Source: Caulobacter sp.
GTDB lineage: Bacteria; Pseudomonadota; Alphaproteobacteria; Caulobacterales; Caulobacteraceae
DNA: 17,249 nt
NCBI GenBank assembly: GCA_028291125.1
Contig: JAQGIN010000318.1
Coordinates: forward strand, 1-17,249
Direction: 5' to 3'
Part shown: positions 6,728 through 13,967 of the stretch, piece by piece
How the letters are laid out: every line of letters starts with the position of its first letter
Position numbering within the stretch: the first letter of the stretch is position 1
Position numbers and translations under genes: made by a program
Notes under the pieces: generated by a model
The model's input: the letters and a program-made list of their open reading frames with translations, nothing else
Told to the model about the DNA's origin: nothing
Database searches by the model: none

Positions 6728-7503
6728 ATCAGGCCGCCATAGGCCCCGCCGTCCAGTTGCAGGTTCTGGCCGGTGATATAGCCGGCGCGATCCGAACACA
6801 GGAAGGCGCAGGCGTCGCCGACCTCCGAGGGGCGCCCGAACCGGCCGGCGGGGATCGAGCCGACCATCTCGGCGCGGGCGGCGGCCTCGTCGACCTGGCG
6901 CGCCCGGGCCAGGGACCTAGTCATCTGCGCCAGTCGATCGGTCTCGATCTTCTCGGGCAGGATGCAGTTGACGGTGACGCCGTCGCCCGCGACCTCGCCG
7001 GCCAGGGCCTTGCAGAACGCGGTCAGTCCCGCGCGCGGTCCGGTGGACAGGGCCATCGGGAATTTCGGGGTCTTGACCATGGCCGAGGTGATGGCGACCA
7101 CGCGGCCGAAACCTCTCTGACGCATGCCCTCGATCACCGCCTGGATCAGCAGGATCGGCGAGATCATCTTGGCGGCGACGACATCGCTCCAGGCGGTCTC
7201 GGTCCAGTTCGCCAATCGGCCGGGCTTCGGGCCGCCGCTGTTGCAGACCAGGATATCGGGTTCAGGACAGGCGGCCAGCGCCTCCCCCCGCCCTTGGGCG
7301 GTATCGATGTCGGCCAGAACCGTATGGGGCCGTCGTCCGGTCAGGGCCTCGATCTCGACGGCCGCGGCCTCCAGGCGGTCGGCGTCCCGGCCGTTGATCC
7401 ACACCTCGACGCCTTCGGCGCTCAGCGAGATGGCGCAGGCCTTTCCAAGGCCCGACGACGAGGCGCAGACCAGCGCGCGCTTTCCGGCGATACCAAGATC
7501 CAT
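6724..7503 (-). CDS. Atypical SDR family protein (BKR-like) lacking catalytic Tyr and Lys
   Basis: A 259-residue Rossmann-fold protein with clear SDR architecture: ASSSGLG (about 14-20) at the nucleotide site, CNSGGPKP (about 87-94) where classical SDRs have NNAG, VNCILPEKIETDR, and a C-terminal ITGQNLQLDGG. The active site is altered. Ser140 is kept, but the YxxxK positions read S153-T-G-P-R157, so Tyr is Ser and Lys is Arg. This matches the known BKR-like SDR subgroup that departs from the catalytic tetrad, so it is probably a genuine family feature and not a sequencing error. The start ATG has AGGAG 8 bases upstream. It is the last gene of the five-gene minus-strand operon, 19 bases after an acyl-CoA dehydrogenase. 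Its function is unclear: it may be a reductase with another acid/base or a non-redox CoA enzyme. Confidence 0.9.
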   Translation of the reverse strand: MDLGIAGKRALVCASSSGLGKACAISLSAEGVEVWINGRDADRLEAAAVEIEALTGRRPHTVLADIDTAQGRGEALAACPEPDILVCNSGGPKPGRLANWTETAWSDVVAAKMISPILLIQAVIEGMRQRGFGRVVAITSAMVKTPKFPMALSTGPRAGLTAFCKALAGEVAGDGVTVNCILPEKIETDRLAQMTRSLARARQVDEAAARAEMVGSIPAGRFGRPSEVGDACAFLCSDRAGYITGQNLQLDGGAYGGLI

Positions 7504-7522
7504 AGGCCTGCTCCTGATCGCC

Positions 7523-8659
7523 TCAGAGCGTGCGGGCGATGATTTCCTTCATGATCTCGGAGGTGCCGGCGTAGATGCGGGCGACGCGCGCATCGACCCA
7601 GGCGCGTCCGACGTCGTATTCGCTCATATAGCCGTAGCCTCCGTGCAGTTGGAGGAGTTCGTCCAGCAGCTGGCCGTGCAGTTCGGCGCTGGTCAGTTTG
7701 GCCATGGCCGCGATCTCGGGCGTCAGTTGGCCGTCGAGCAACTTCTGCAGGCAGTCGTCGATGAAGACGCGCAGCATCTGGCTTCGCGCCCTGACTTCGG
7801 CCAGCTTGAACCGCGTGTTCTGGAACTCGAAGAGGGGCTTGCCGAAGACGACGCGGTCCTTTGTGTAGGCGATGGTCTTGTCGAGCATCGACTCCAGCGA
7901 GGCGGCGGCGCGGATGCCGATGATCAGCCGCTCCTTGGCCAACTCGGTCATCAGGCAGCCAAAACCCTTGCTTTCTTCGCCCAGCCGATTCTCAACGGGC
8001 ACCCGCACGTCCGAGAAGAACAACTCCGAGGTGTCCTGGCCGCGAAGGCCGATCTTCTCCAGCTTCTTGCCTTTTTCGAAGCCCGGCGCGCCTTCCTCGA
8101 CGCAGAACAGGGTGATGTCCTTGGGGTTGGCCTGACCCTCCACCTTGGCCGCGACGATGGCCAGGCCTGAATTGACGCCGTTGGTGATGAAGGTCTTCTG
8201 GCCCGACAGGACATAGTGGTCGCCGTCACGGACCGCCTTGGTCTTCATGCCGCGCAGGTCGCTGCCGATTTGCGGCTCCGACATGGCGATCACCGCGATC
8301 AGTTCGCCGCTGATCAGGCGCGGCAGCCAGCGCGCCTTCTGCTCGTCGGTTCCGTAGTTGACCAGATAGGGCACGGCGATGTCGGAATGGGTGGTGAAGC
8401 CGACGGCCGTCGCATTCACCCGCGCCAACTCCTCGATGAGGATCGCGCTATGGCCGAAGTCGCCGCCGGGGCCGCCGTATTCCTCCGGCGCGGTGACGCA
8501 AAGTAGGCCCTGCTCGCCGGCCCGCAACCACAGGGATTTGGGCACGATGCCGTCGCGTTCCCACTGGGCGTGGTGGGGCACGATCTCGGTCTCGACGAAA
8601 CGCCGGACCTGATCTCGGAACATCTCATGGTCGTCGCGGAACACCTTGCGCATGGTCAT
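7523..8659 (-). CDS. Acyl-CoA dehydrogenase, LCAD/isovaleryl-CoA dehydrogenase-like
   Basis: A 378-residue FAD enzyme introducing an alpha,beta double bond into an acyl-CoA. Full-length family motifs are present: IAMSEPQIGSDL (about 124-135), LSGQKTFITNG (about 151-161), the FAD-binding RVVFGKPLFEFQ (about 269-280), LQLHGGYGYM (about 336-345) and RIYAGTSEIMKEI (about 361-373). The residue at the MCAD catalytic position is Ala364 (YAGT), while helix G has Glu243 in AKERLIIG. A base placed in helix G is the arrangement known from long-chain and isovaleryl-CoA dehydrogenases, so long or branched substrates are likely. The start gives MTMRK; a second ATG two codons later is also possible. It begins 6 bases after the crotonase stop, inside the operon. 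Confidence 0.94.
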   Translation of the reverse strand: MTMRKVFRDDHEMFRDQVRRFVETEIVPHHAQWERDGIVPKSLWLRAGEQGLLCVTAPEEYGGPGGDFGHSAILIEELARVNATAVGFTTHSDIAVPYLVNYGTDEQKARWLPRLISGELIAVIAMSEPQIGSDLRGMKTKAVRDGDHYVLSGQKTFITNGVNSGLAIVAAKVEGQANPKDITLFCVEEGAPGFEKGKKLEKIGLRGQDTSELFFSDVRVPVENRLGEESKGFGCLMTELAKERLIIGIRAAASLESMLDKTIAYTKDRVVFGKPLFEFQNTRFKLAEVRARSQMLRVFIDDCLQKLLDGQLTPEIAAMAKLTSAELHGQLLDELLQLHGGYGYMSEYDVGRAWVDARVARIYAGTSEIMKEIIARTL

Positions 8660-8665
8660 GACTCG

Positions 8666-9466
8666 TCAGTTGTCCGTATAGGCCGCGGGGCGTTTTTCGA
8701 TCATCGCCGCGACCGCCTCGGCATGGTCTGACGTATGGTGGGCCAGCGCCTGATAGGCGGCCGACAGTTCCAGCAGCGAACTCAGCCGCATGTGTTGGCC
8801 CTCGCGCAGCAGGCGCTTGGTCAGGCGAAGCGCATGGCCGGGACTGGATGCGACGCGGTGGGCCAGGGCCATGGCCGTCGTCATCAGCTCGTCGGGCGGC
8901 GTCAGCTGGGTGACCAGGGTCCAGTCGAGCGCGGTCCGGGCGTCCAGGGCGTCGCCGGTCAAGGCCATGTGGGAAGCGCGCGGCATGCCGACGATGCGAG
9001 GCAGGAGCCAAGCGCCTCCGTCGCCGGGAACGATGCCCAGCTTGACGAAGCTCTCGGCGAAGGTCGCCGTTTCCGAAGCGATGCGGATGTCGCACATGCA
9101 GGCGAAGTCGAGCCCGGCGCCGATCGCGTGTCCGTTCACGGCGGCGATCACCGGGGTCTCGAGCTCGTAGAGCGCCATCGGGATGCGTTGGATCCCGTCG
9201 CGATAGCGGTTGCGCAGGCGGTAAGGCGAACCTTCGAAAATGCCGGTCCGGTCGCGCATCGCCTTGATGTCGCCGCCCGCGCAGAAGGAGGCGCCGGCGC
9301 CGGTCAGAACCACGACGCGGACCGAAGGATCGGCGCGGACCTCCTCACAGGCGTCCTCGATCTCGAACATGTCCTCGGGCTTGCTGAAGGCGTTGCGGGT
9401 CTCGGGCCGGTTAAGGGTCCAGATGGCGACTGGGCCGTCGCGGGACTTGAGCAGAAAATCAGTCAT
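8666..9466 (-). CDS. Enoyl-CoA hydratase/isomerase (crotonase) family protein
   Basis: A 266-residue crotonase-fold protein, likely to act on an enoyl-CoA made by neighbouring dehydrogenases. The oxyanion-hole motif is FCAGGDIKAM (about 61-70), followed by VNGHAIGAGLDFACMCDIRIA (about 110-130, quoted here in outline) and LGIVPGDGGAWLLPR (about 143-157). Aligned without gaps to rat mitochondrial enoyl-CoA hydratase, the catalytic Glu144 position is Asp120 and the Glu164 position is Phe140. It therefore lacks the standard hydratase pair and may be an isomerase, lyase, hydrolase or hydratase with other residues. I chose the ATG at 9464-9466, which overlaps the previous gene as ATGA and has GGAGACC upstream. 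An ATG further upstream would add 14 arginine-rich residues inside the preceding gene and is unlikely. Confidence 0.92.
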   Translation of the reverse strand: MTDFLLKSRDGPVAIWTLNRPETRNAFSKPEDMFEIEDACEEVRADPSVRVVVLTGAGASFCAGGDIKAMRDRTGIFEGSPYRLRNRYRDGIQRIPMALYELETPVIAAVNGHAIGAGLDFACMCDIRIASETATFAESFVKLGIVPGDGGAWLLPRIVGMPRASHMALTGDALDARTALDWTLVTQLTPPDELMTTAMALAHRVASSPGHALRLTKRLLREGQHMRLSSLLELSAAYQALAHHTSDHAEAVAAMIEKRPAAYTDN

Positions 9467-10479
9467 CGGTCTTGGTCTCCGCAAAGGGCCGCGGTCACGA
9501 GCGGCCACAGACCGTCGCCGCCGCGCGCCGCCAGTGTGCGCCCCAACCGGTCAGCCCAGAAGGCGTCGGACCCATATTCGCCGCGCCAGGCCCATAGCCG
9601 GCGCGTCAGGAAATGAAGGCTGTGTTCATGGGTGAAGCCGATGGCGCCGAACACGGCGTGGGCGATGCCAGCGCCCTTGCCGGCGGCTTCGCCCGATACG
9701 GCCTTGGCCGAGGCGGTCGTCACGAGGTCCGCGCACGGCGTCGCCATCAGGAAGGCGGCCTCCGACGCGGAGACGGCCGCCGCCGCCTGGGTCGCCAGGA
9801 CCGCGAGTTGCTGTTGGACAGCCTGGAACTTGCCGATGGGACGGCCGAACTGGACGCGTTCATTGGCGTAGTCGGCGCTGATCTCGGTCAGTCGACCCAG
9901 CGCGCCGGCCATTTGCGCCGACCGCAGCATGGCGCCGCCGAGCATCACCGCGTCCGTCGCCGCCGACGTGGCCGCGCCGGCGACCAGCGATCCCGCGGCC
10001 AGCGTGACCGTATCGCGCGGTTCACCAGCGACATTGTTGTCCGGGACGATCCGCGCCCGCGCCAAGGAGTGAAGCGCGATCTGGCCTGCTTGGGTGTCAT
10101 GAAGCGCCAGCCATCGCGCATGTCGGCCCCAAGGAACCGCCGCCAAGGGCGCATCGGCCAAGCCGGCGGCGAAGACGATCGGGCCGCTTTCCGGAGATTC
10201 GAGCCCCGCCGCGGCCAACAGGCTGTTGGCCAGGATGGCTTCGGGCAGCGGCGTGGGCGCCGCCGCGGCTCCACAGGCGCGAATGACGACGAAGATGTCG
10301 GTCCAGCTGGCGCCGGCGCCGCCCAGATCTTCGGGAACGGCGGCGAGGGGCAAGCCCAGCTCTTCGATCTTGGCCCAAAGATCGGTCGGCCAGGCCCCGC
10401 CTTCGGCTGCGCGGAGGAGATCGGGCGTGACGGCGTCGGCCAGCAGCCGCTCGATGCTGTGCTGAAGCAGGGTTCGCAT
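9463..10479 (-). CDS. Acyl-CoA dehydrogenase family protein, short non-canonical subunit
   Basis: A 338-residue acyl-CoA dehydrogenase-fold protein, shorter than the usual 380-400. The N-terminal helical domain (GLPLAAVPEDLGGAG) and the C-terminal FAD/helical segment (ANERVQFGRPIGKFQAVQQQ, about 209-228) are recognisable. The central beta-domain TEP/GSD motif is missing, and the C-terminus lacks a YEGT-type motif. Such subunits are known in heteromeric alpha2beta2 acyl-CoA dehydrogenases, for example the steroid-pathway FadE pairs of mycobacteria, where one partner carries the catalytic base and the other completes FAD binding. Its start overlaps the stop of the preceding full-length dehydrogenase by one base (TGATG at 10477-10481), consistent with matched synthesis of two subunits. 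Heteromer formation is inference. The alternative is a degenerate enzyme, but the well-kept fold and tight coupling argue against decay. Confidence 0.9.
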   Translation of the reverse strand: MRTLLQHSIERLLADAVTPDLLRAAEGGAWPTDLWAKIEELGLPLAAVPEDLGGAGASWTDIFVVIRACGAAAAPTPLPEAILANSLLAAAGLESPESGPIVFAAGLADAPLAAVPWGRHARWLALHDTQAGQIALHSLARARIVPDNNVAGEPRDTVTLAAGSLVAGAATSAATDAVMLGGAMLRSAQMAGALGRLTEISADYANERVQFGRPIGKFQAVQQQLAVLATQAAAAVSASEAAFLMATPCADLVTTASAKAVSGEAAGKGAGIAHAVFGAIGFTHEHSLHFLTRRLWAWRGEYGSDAFWADRLGRTLAARGGDGLWPLVTAALCGDQDR

Positions 10480-11630
10480 CAGCGCACTCCCAGTCCGCGC
10501 GCGAGGATGCCGCGCAGGATTTCCCGCGTGCCGCCCCGCAAGGAAAAGGACGGCGCCATGCTCTGGACGATGGCGAGCACGTGGCGCGTTGTCGTGGCTT
10601 GCGGGCCCGGCGGCAGAGAATCGATCAACCGCATCGCCACCTCGACGGTATCCTGTTCATAGCCGGTGCCGAGATCCTTGACGCAGGAGGCGGCCCAGAC
10701 CGGGTCCTGGCCCGATACGAGTTGCGCCGTGACCGAGATCGACATCGACCGCAAGGCGATCAGCCAGGCGGCCAGACGCCCGATCTCGACGGCCTGACGC
10801 GCGTCCGGTTCTGGCCCCACGGCGCCGACCAGGCACCGAAACAGGGTCATGGCGCTGAGGAACCGTTCGGGGCCACTGCGCTCGAAGGCCAGTTCCGATG
10901 TCGTCTGGGCCCAGCCGTCGCCCTCGACCCCGATCAGGGCGTCGGCGCCCACACGGACGTCGTCGAAGGTGACCTCGTTGAAATGCTCGTGGCCGGACAG
11001 GTCCTTGATCGGCCGGATCATTACGCCCGGAAGGGTCAGGTCGACGAGGATCTGAGACAGGCCAGCATGGCGCTCGCTGGCGGGGTCGGTGCGGACCAGG
11101 GCGATCATCGCCTGGCACCGATCGGCGTTGGTGGTCCAGACCTTGCGGCCATTCAACACCCACGCGCCGTCGGCTTGACGATCGGCCTTGGTTCGCACCG
11201 AGGCGAGATCAGAGCCGGACGCCGGCTCGCTCATGCCGATGCAGAAATAAAGTTCCCCAGCGCAAATGGCCGGCAGATAGCGCTGCTTTTGCGCTTCCGT
11301 GCCGTGGCGCAGGAGCAAGGGCGCGCTCTGACGATCGGCGATCCAATGCGCCGTGACGGGCGCGCCGGCGGCCAGGAGCTCCTCGTTGACAACGAACCGC
11401 TCGAACGGCGAGGCGTCGTGGCCGCCATATTCTCGGGGAATGCTCAGGCCCAGCCATCCCTTCGCGCCCAGGGCGCGGCTGAACTCGGCGTCAAAGCCCA
11501 TCCAGGATAAGGCGCGCTTTTCCGCAGGATAGGCTGAGCCCCAGTCGGCGAGGAAGGCGCGAACCTCCGCGCGCAGCGGCTCGAGGCCTGGCGGCAGGAC
11601 AGGCGGGCCGAACTGATCGAGCAAGTTCAC
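10479..11630 (-). CDS. Acyl-CoA dehydrogenase, likely catalytic partner of the adjacent short subunit
   Basis: A 383-residue acyl-CoA dehydrogenase and first gene of the minus-strand operon. Family motifs are complete in the middle domain: IGMSEPASGSDLASVRTKAD, LNGRKVWTTNADRCQ and HEHFNEVTFDDVRVG. Helix G carries SELAFERSGPERF, and its Glu-Arg pair is a candidate catalytic base. The C-terminal motif reads LRGGTREILRG, so the MCAD-type Glu is absent. The frame is open to an ATG at 11753, but the extra 41 residues cross an AT-rich promoter-like region. I placed the start at GTG 11628-11630, preceded by GGGGAG (11635-11640, minus strand), so the protein begins just before the first helix. The downstream gene overlaps by one base. 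Together they resemble two-subunit FadE pairs that act on bulky or side-chain CoA thioesters; the actual substrate is unknown. Confidence 0.92.
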   Translation of the reverse strand: MNLLDQFGPPVLPPGLEPLRAEVRAFLADWGSAYPAEKRALSWMGFDAEFSRALGAKGWLGLSIPREYGGHDASPFERFVVNEELLAAGAPVTAHWIADRQSAPLLLRHGTEAQKQRYLPAICAGELYFCIGMSEPASGSDLASVRTKADRQADGAWVLNGRKVWTTNADRCQAMIALVRTDPASERHAGLSQILVDLTLPGVMIRPIKDLSGHEHFNEVTFDDVRVGADALIGVEGDGWAQTTSELAFERSGPERFLSAMTLFRCLVGAVGPEPDARQAVEIGRLAAWLIALRSMSISVTAQLVSGQDPVWAASCVKDLGTGYEQDTVEVAMRLIDSLPPGPQATTTRHVLAIVQSMAPSFSLRGGTREILRGILARGLGVR

Positions 11631-11675
11631 GAAGCTCCCCGGACGTTTGCATCGGCTCTCTTCGGAGCGCCACGA

Positions 11676-11703
11676 TCTATACACGCCAGAATAACGTTCT
11701 GAA
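11676..11703 (-). promoter_or_regulatory. Predicted promoter for the minus-strand acyl-CoA dehydrogenase operon
   Basis: On the minus strand TTCAGA (11698-11703) and TATAGA (11676-11681) are separated by 16 bases, each matching sigma-70 consensus at 4 of 6 positions. The GTG start at 11630 lies about 45 bases beyond the -10. The region is clearly richer in A and T than the flanking genes. No equally good plus-strand promoter for the divergent operon was found. Confidence 0.4.
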
Positions 11704-11708
11704 CAGAG
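11687..11708. promoter_or_regulatory. Alternating half-site operator candidate in the divergent promoter
   Basis: CAGAA-N5-TTCTG (11687-11701) is followed two bases later by CAGAG (11704-11708), so three half-sites alternate in orientation. The first inverted repeat has perfect 5-base arms and spans the spacer between the predicted -35 and -10 of the minus-strand operon, where a bound repressor would block RNA polymerase. Position between two catabolic operons suggests joint control. The binding protein is not known. Confidence 0.45.
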
Positions 11709-11878
11709 AATTTTGTTTGCCGCGACATCCAGTTTCCCTTTAGGGTTCGCCAATGATCACGACGGCGGGACCGTCGCGTAGGGGAGGACCAGCGTCTGAC
11801 GCGGCCCGGCGGCGCCGGCGTCCATCGGCGCATCGGCGCTCACGACGACGCGGCGATCCGGTTCAGCGAGAGGATGAT

Positions 11879-12772
11879 GTGTTGGCCAAGATTGCAGTGG
11901 TGGGTGCTGGCCAGATGGGCGTGGGGATCGCGCACGCGTTCGCATCCTCGGGCCATGAGGTGCGCCTGATCGATGTTTCCGCCGAACAACTGGCCAAGGC
12001 GGAGAAGACGATCGCGGAAATCCTCGCCGACGGGGTCCGTCTGGGCAAGGTCGACGAGACTGCGGCGGCGGCGGCATTGGCGGGGTTGACGGTCTCGCAG
12101 AGTGTCACCGACGGGGCGGCGGGCGCCGATCTGCTGGTCGAGACCGTCTCGGAAAATCTGGCGATCAAGATCGATGTGGTGCGCCAGGCCGAAGCTGTGA
12201 TGGCCACGACCGGTTTGATCGCGACCAACACCTCGGCGCTCAGCGTGACCGAGATCGCCGCCGCCTGTCAGGACCCGACGCGGGTCATCGGGATGCATTT
12301 CTTCAACCCGGTCCAGAAGATGAAGCTGATCGAGCTGGTGCGCGGCCTGGCCACCACCGACGAGGCGGTGGCGCTCTGCCGCGACTATGTCGCCCAACTG
12401 GGCAAGACGGCGATCGTGGTCAACGAGACGCCCGGCCTGACCACCAGCCGAATGTCGGCCATGGCTGGCAACGAGGCGATGTGGATGCTGCAGGAAGGCG
12501 CCGCGACCGCCGAGGATATCGACACCGCCCTGAGGCTGGGCTTCAACCACCCGATGGGGCCGCTGGAACTCGGCGACCTGACCGGCTGGGATACGCGACT
12601 GTCGGTGCTGCACTATCTGCATAGCACCCTGGGCGACAAGTTCAGGCCCTGCCCGCTGATCACCAAGATGGTCAAGGCGGGGCGCTACGGCCGCAAGGTC
12701 GGCTGGGGCGTCTACAAGTACGAGAATGGCGCGAAGGTGCCCGGCTCTGGCCTGCGCGGGAGCCAGCTGTGA
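11879..12772 (+). CDS. 3-hydroxyacyl-CoA dehydrogenase
   Basis: A 297-residue NAD-dependent enzyme that oxidises 3-hydroxyacyl-CoA to 3-oxoacyl-CoA, the third beta-oxidation step. The N-terminal Rossmann domain has VVGAGQMGVGIA (about 7-18). The catalytic dyad appears as His140 in GMHFFNPV and Glu152 in LIELV, and the C-terminal domain carries GFNHPMGPLELGDLTGWD (about 221-238). The common GFxxNR segment reads GLTTSRM here, a subgroup variation. I chose GTG 11879 because GAGAGGA (11868-11874) precedes it and the glycine motif then begins near residue 9; TTG 11882 is an alternative. The upstream ATG at 11753 would add 42 arginine-rich residues with no domain. Length fits the 280-300 residue single-function enzymes. 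The thiolase start overlaps its stop as GTGA, so the two are coupled. Confidence 0.94.
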   Translation: MLAKIAVVGAGQMGVGIAHAFASSGHEVRLIDVSAEQLAKAEKTIAEILADGVRLGKVDETAAAAALAGLTVSQSVTDGAAGADLLVETVSENLAIKIDVVRQAEAVMATTGLIATNTSALSVTEIAAACQDPTRVIGMHFFNPVQKMKLIELVRGLATTDEAVALCRDYVAQLGKTAIVVNETPGLTTSRMSAMAGNEAMWMLQEGAATAEDIDTALRLGFNHPMGPLELGDLTGWDTRLSVLHYLHSTLGDKFRPCPLITKMVKAGRYGRKVGWGVYKYENGAKVPGSGLRGSQL

Positions 12773-13956
12773 CCCCGGTCTATGTGGTCGCGGCCGTCCG
12801 CACGCCGATCGGGCGATTTCGCGGGGCGCTGGCCGGCGTGCGCGCCGATCATCTCGGCGCCCATGCGCTGAACGAACTGATGGCCCGCGCCGGCGTGGGC
12901 GCCGAGCACATCGACGATGTGATCTTCGGCTGCGTCACCCAGATCGGCGAGCAGTCGGCCAATATCGCGCGGACGTCGCTGCTCGGCGCGGGCTGGCCGG
13001 AGACGATCCCGGCCATGACCGTCGATCGCAAATGCGGGTCGTCGGAAGCGGCGATCCACATCGGCGCCGCCCAGATCGCGGCAGGGCTGAGCGACCTGGT
13101 CGTCGCCGGCGGGGCCGAGTCGATGTCTCGCGTGCCGATGGGGTCCAATCGCGCCATCCACGGCGAGGCGTTCGGCTGGATGGTCTCCGATCGCTATGAG
13201 ACAACGTCCCAAGGCGAGGCCGCCGAGCGGATCGCCGACAAATACGGCATCGACCGGGACGCGCTGGACGACTTCGCCGCCGAGTCTCATCGCCGCGCCG
13301 CCGCCGCGACCGACGCGGGCTATTTCCGCGCCGAGACCGTCGCCGTCCCGGTCGCCGATCTGTGCGAAAAGGCGTGGGAAGGGCCGCGAGACAGCCTGGG
13401 CGATGATCAGACCATCCGCCGCGACACCAGCCGCGAGAAGCTGTCGACCCTGAAGGCCAGCTTCCGCGAGAACGGCCGCATCACCGCTGGCAACGCCTCG
13501 CAGATTTCCGATGGCGCCGCGGTCGTGCTGCTGGCCTCCGAGGGGGCGGTCAAGCGGTTCGGCCTGACCCCGCTGGCGCTCGTCCGATCGGTCGCCGTCG
13601 TCGGCGCCGATCCGACCCTGATGCTGGAAGGCCCGATCGCCGCCAGCCGCAAGGCCGCCGCCGCCGCCGGCCTGTCGTTCGACGACATCGCTCTGTTCGA
13701 GGTCAACGAAGCCTTCGCCAGCGTGCCCATGATGTGGATGCAGGCGACCGGGGTCGGGGCGGAACGACTGAACGTCAACGGCGGCGCGATCGCCCTGGGG
13801 CATCCCTTAGGCGCGACCGGGGCCCGCATCGCCACCAGCCTGATCCACGAACTGGCCCGCACCGGGCAGAAATACGGACTGCAGGCGATCTGTTGCGCGG
13901 GCGGCTTGGCGACGGCGACGGTGTATGAAAACCTGACGCCCGCGGCGACGGACTGA
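12769..13956 (+). CDS. Thiolase family protein (acetyl-CoA acyltransferase)
   Basis: A 395-residue thiolase, the last beta-oxidation step, cleaving 3-oxoacyl-CoA with CoA. The nucleophile is Cys89 in DRKCGSS. The remaining catalytic features are NEAF (313-316), His345 in GGAIALGHPLGATG and Cys376 in CCAGG. Length and motif order match degradative homotetrameric thiolases. GTG is the start because the codon overlaps the preceding stop as GTGA (12769-12772) and the protein then begins exactly at the family N-terminus (VYVVAAVRTPIGRF). It follows the hydroxyacyl-CoA dehydrogenase in a four-gene plus-strand operon. It may release acetyl-CoA or a larger acyl-CoA such as propionyl-CoA, depending on the unknown substrate. 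A biosynthetic acetoacetyl-CoA role is possible but less likely in this context. Confidence 0.95.
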   Translation: MTPVYVVAAVRTPIGRFRGALAGVRADHLGAHALNELMARAGVGAEHIDDVIFGCVTQIGEQSANIARTSLLGAGWPETIPAMTVDRKCGSSEAAIHIGAAQIAAGLSDLVVAGGAESMSRVPMGSNRAIHGEAFGWMVSDRYETTSQGEAAERIADKYGIDRDALDDFAAESHRRAAAATDAGYFRAETVAVPVADLCEKAWEGPRDSLGDDQTIRRDTSREKLSTLKASFRENGRITAGNASQISDGAAVVLLASEGAVKRFGLTPLALVRSVAVVGADPTLMLEGPIAASRKAAAAAGLSFDDIALFEVNEAFASVPMMWMQATGVGAERLNVNGGAIALGHPLGATGARIATSLIHELARTGQKYGLQAICCAGGLATATVYENLTPAATD

Positions 13957-13967
13957 TCGGAGGACGC

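Noticed and set aside
9463..10479. Short acyl-CoA dehydrogenase as a pseudogene
   Set aside because: The frame is intact, the C-terminal FAD motif is conserved, and it is coupled to its neighbour as known two-subunit enzymes are.
11631..11753. N-terminal extension of the first acyl-CoA dehydrogenase of operon B
   Set aside because: It crosses the predicted promoter and operator; GTG at 11630 has a ribosome-binding site and matches the family N-terminus.
11753..11878. N-terminal extension of the 3-hydroxyacyl-CoA dehydrogenase
   Set aside because: The extra residues are an arginine-rich run with no domain; GTG 11879 has GAGAGGA upstream and places the Rossmann motif correctly.
12712..13803. 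Minus-strand open frame of 363 codons
   Set aside because: It is antisense to the thiolase, whose catalytic Cys, His and Cys motifs are all intact.
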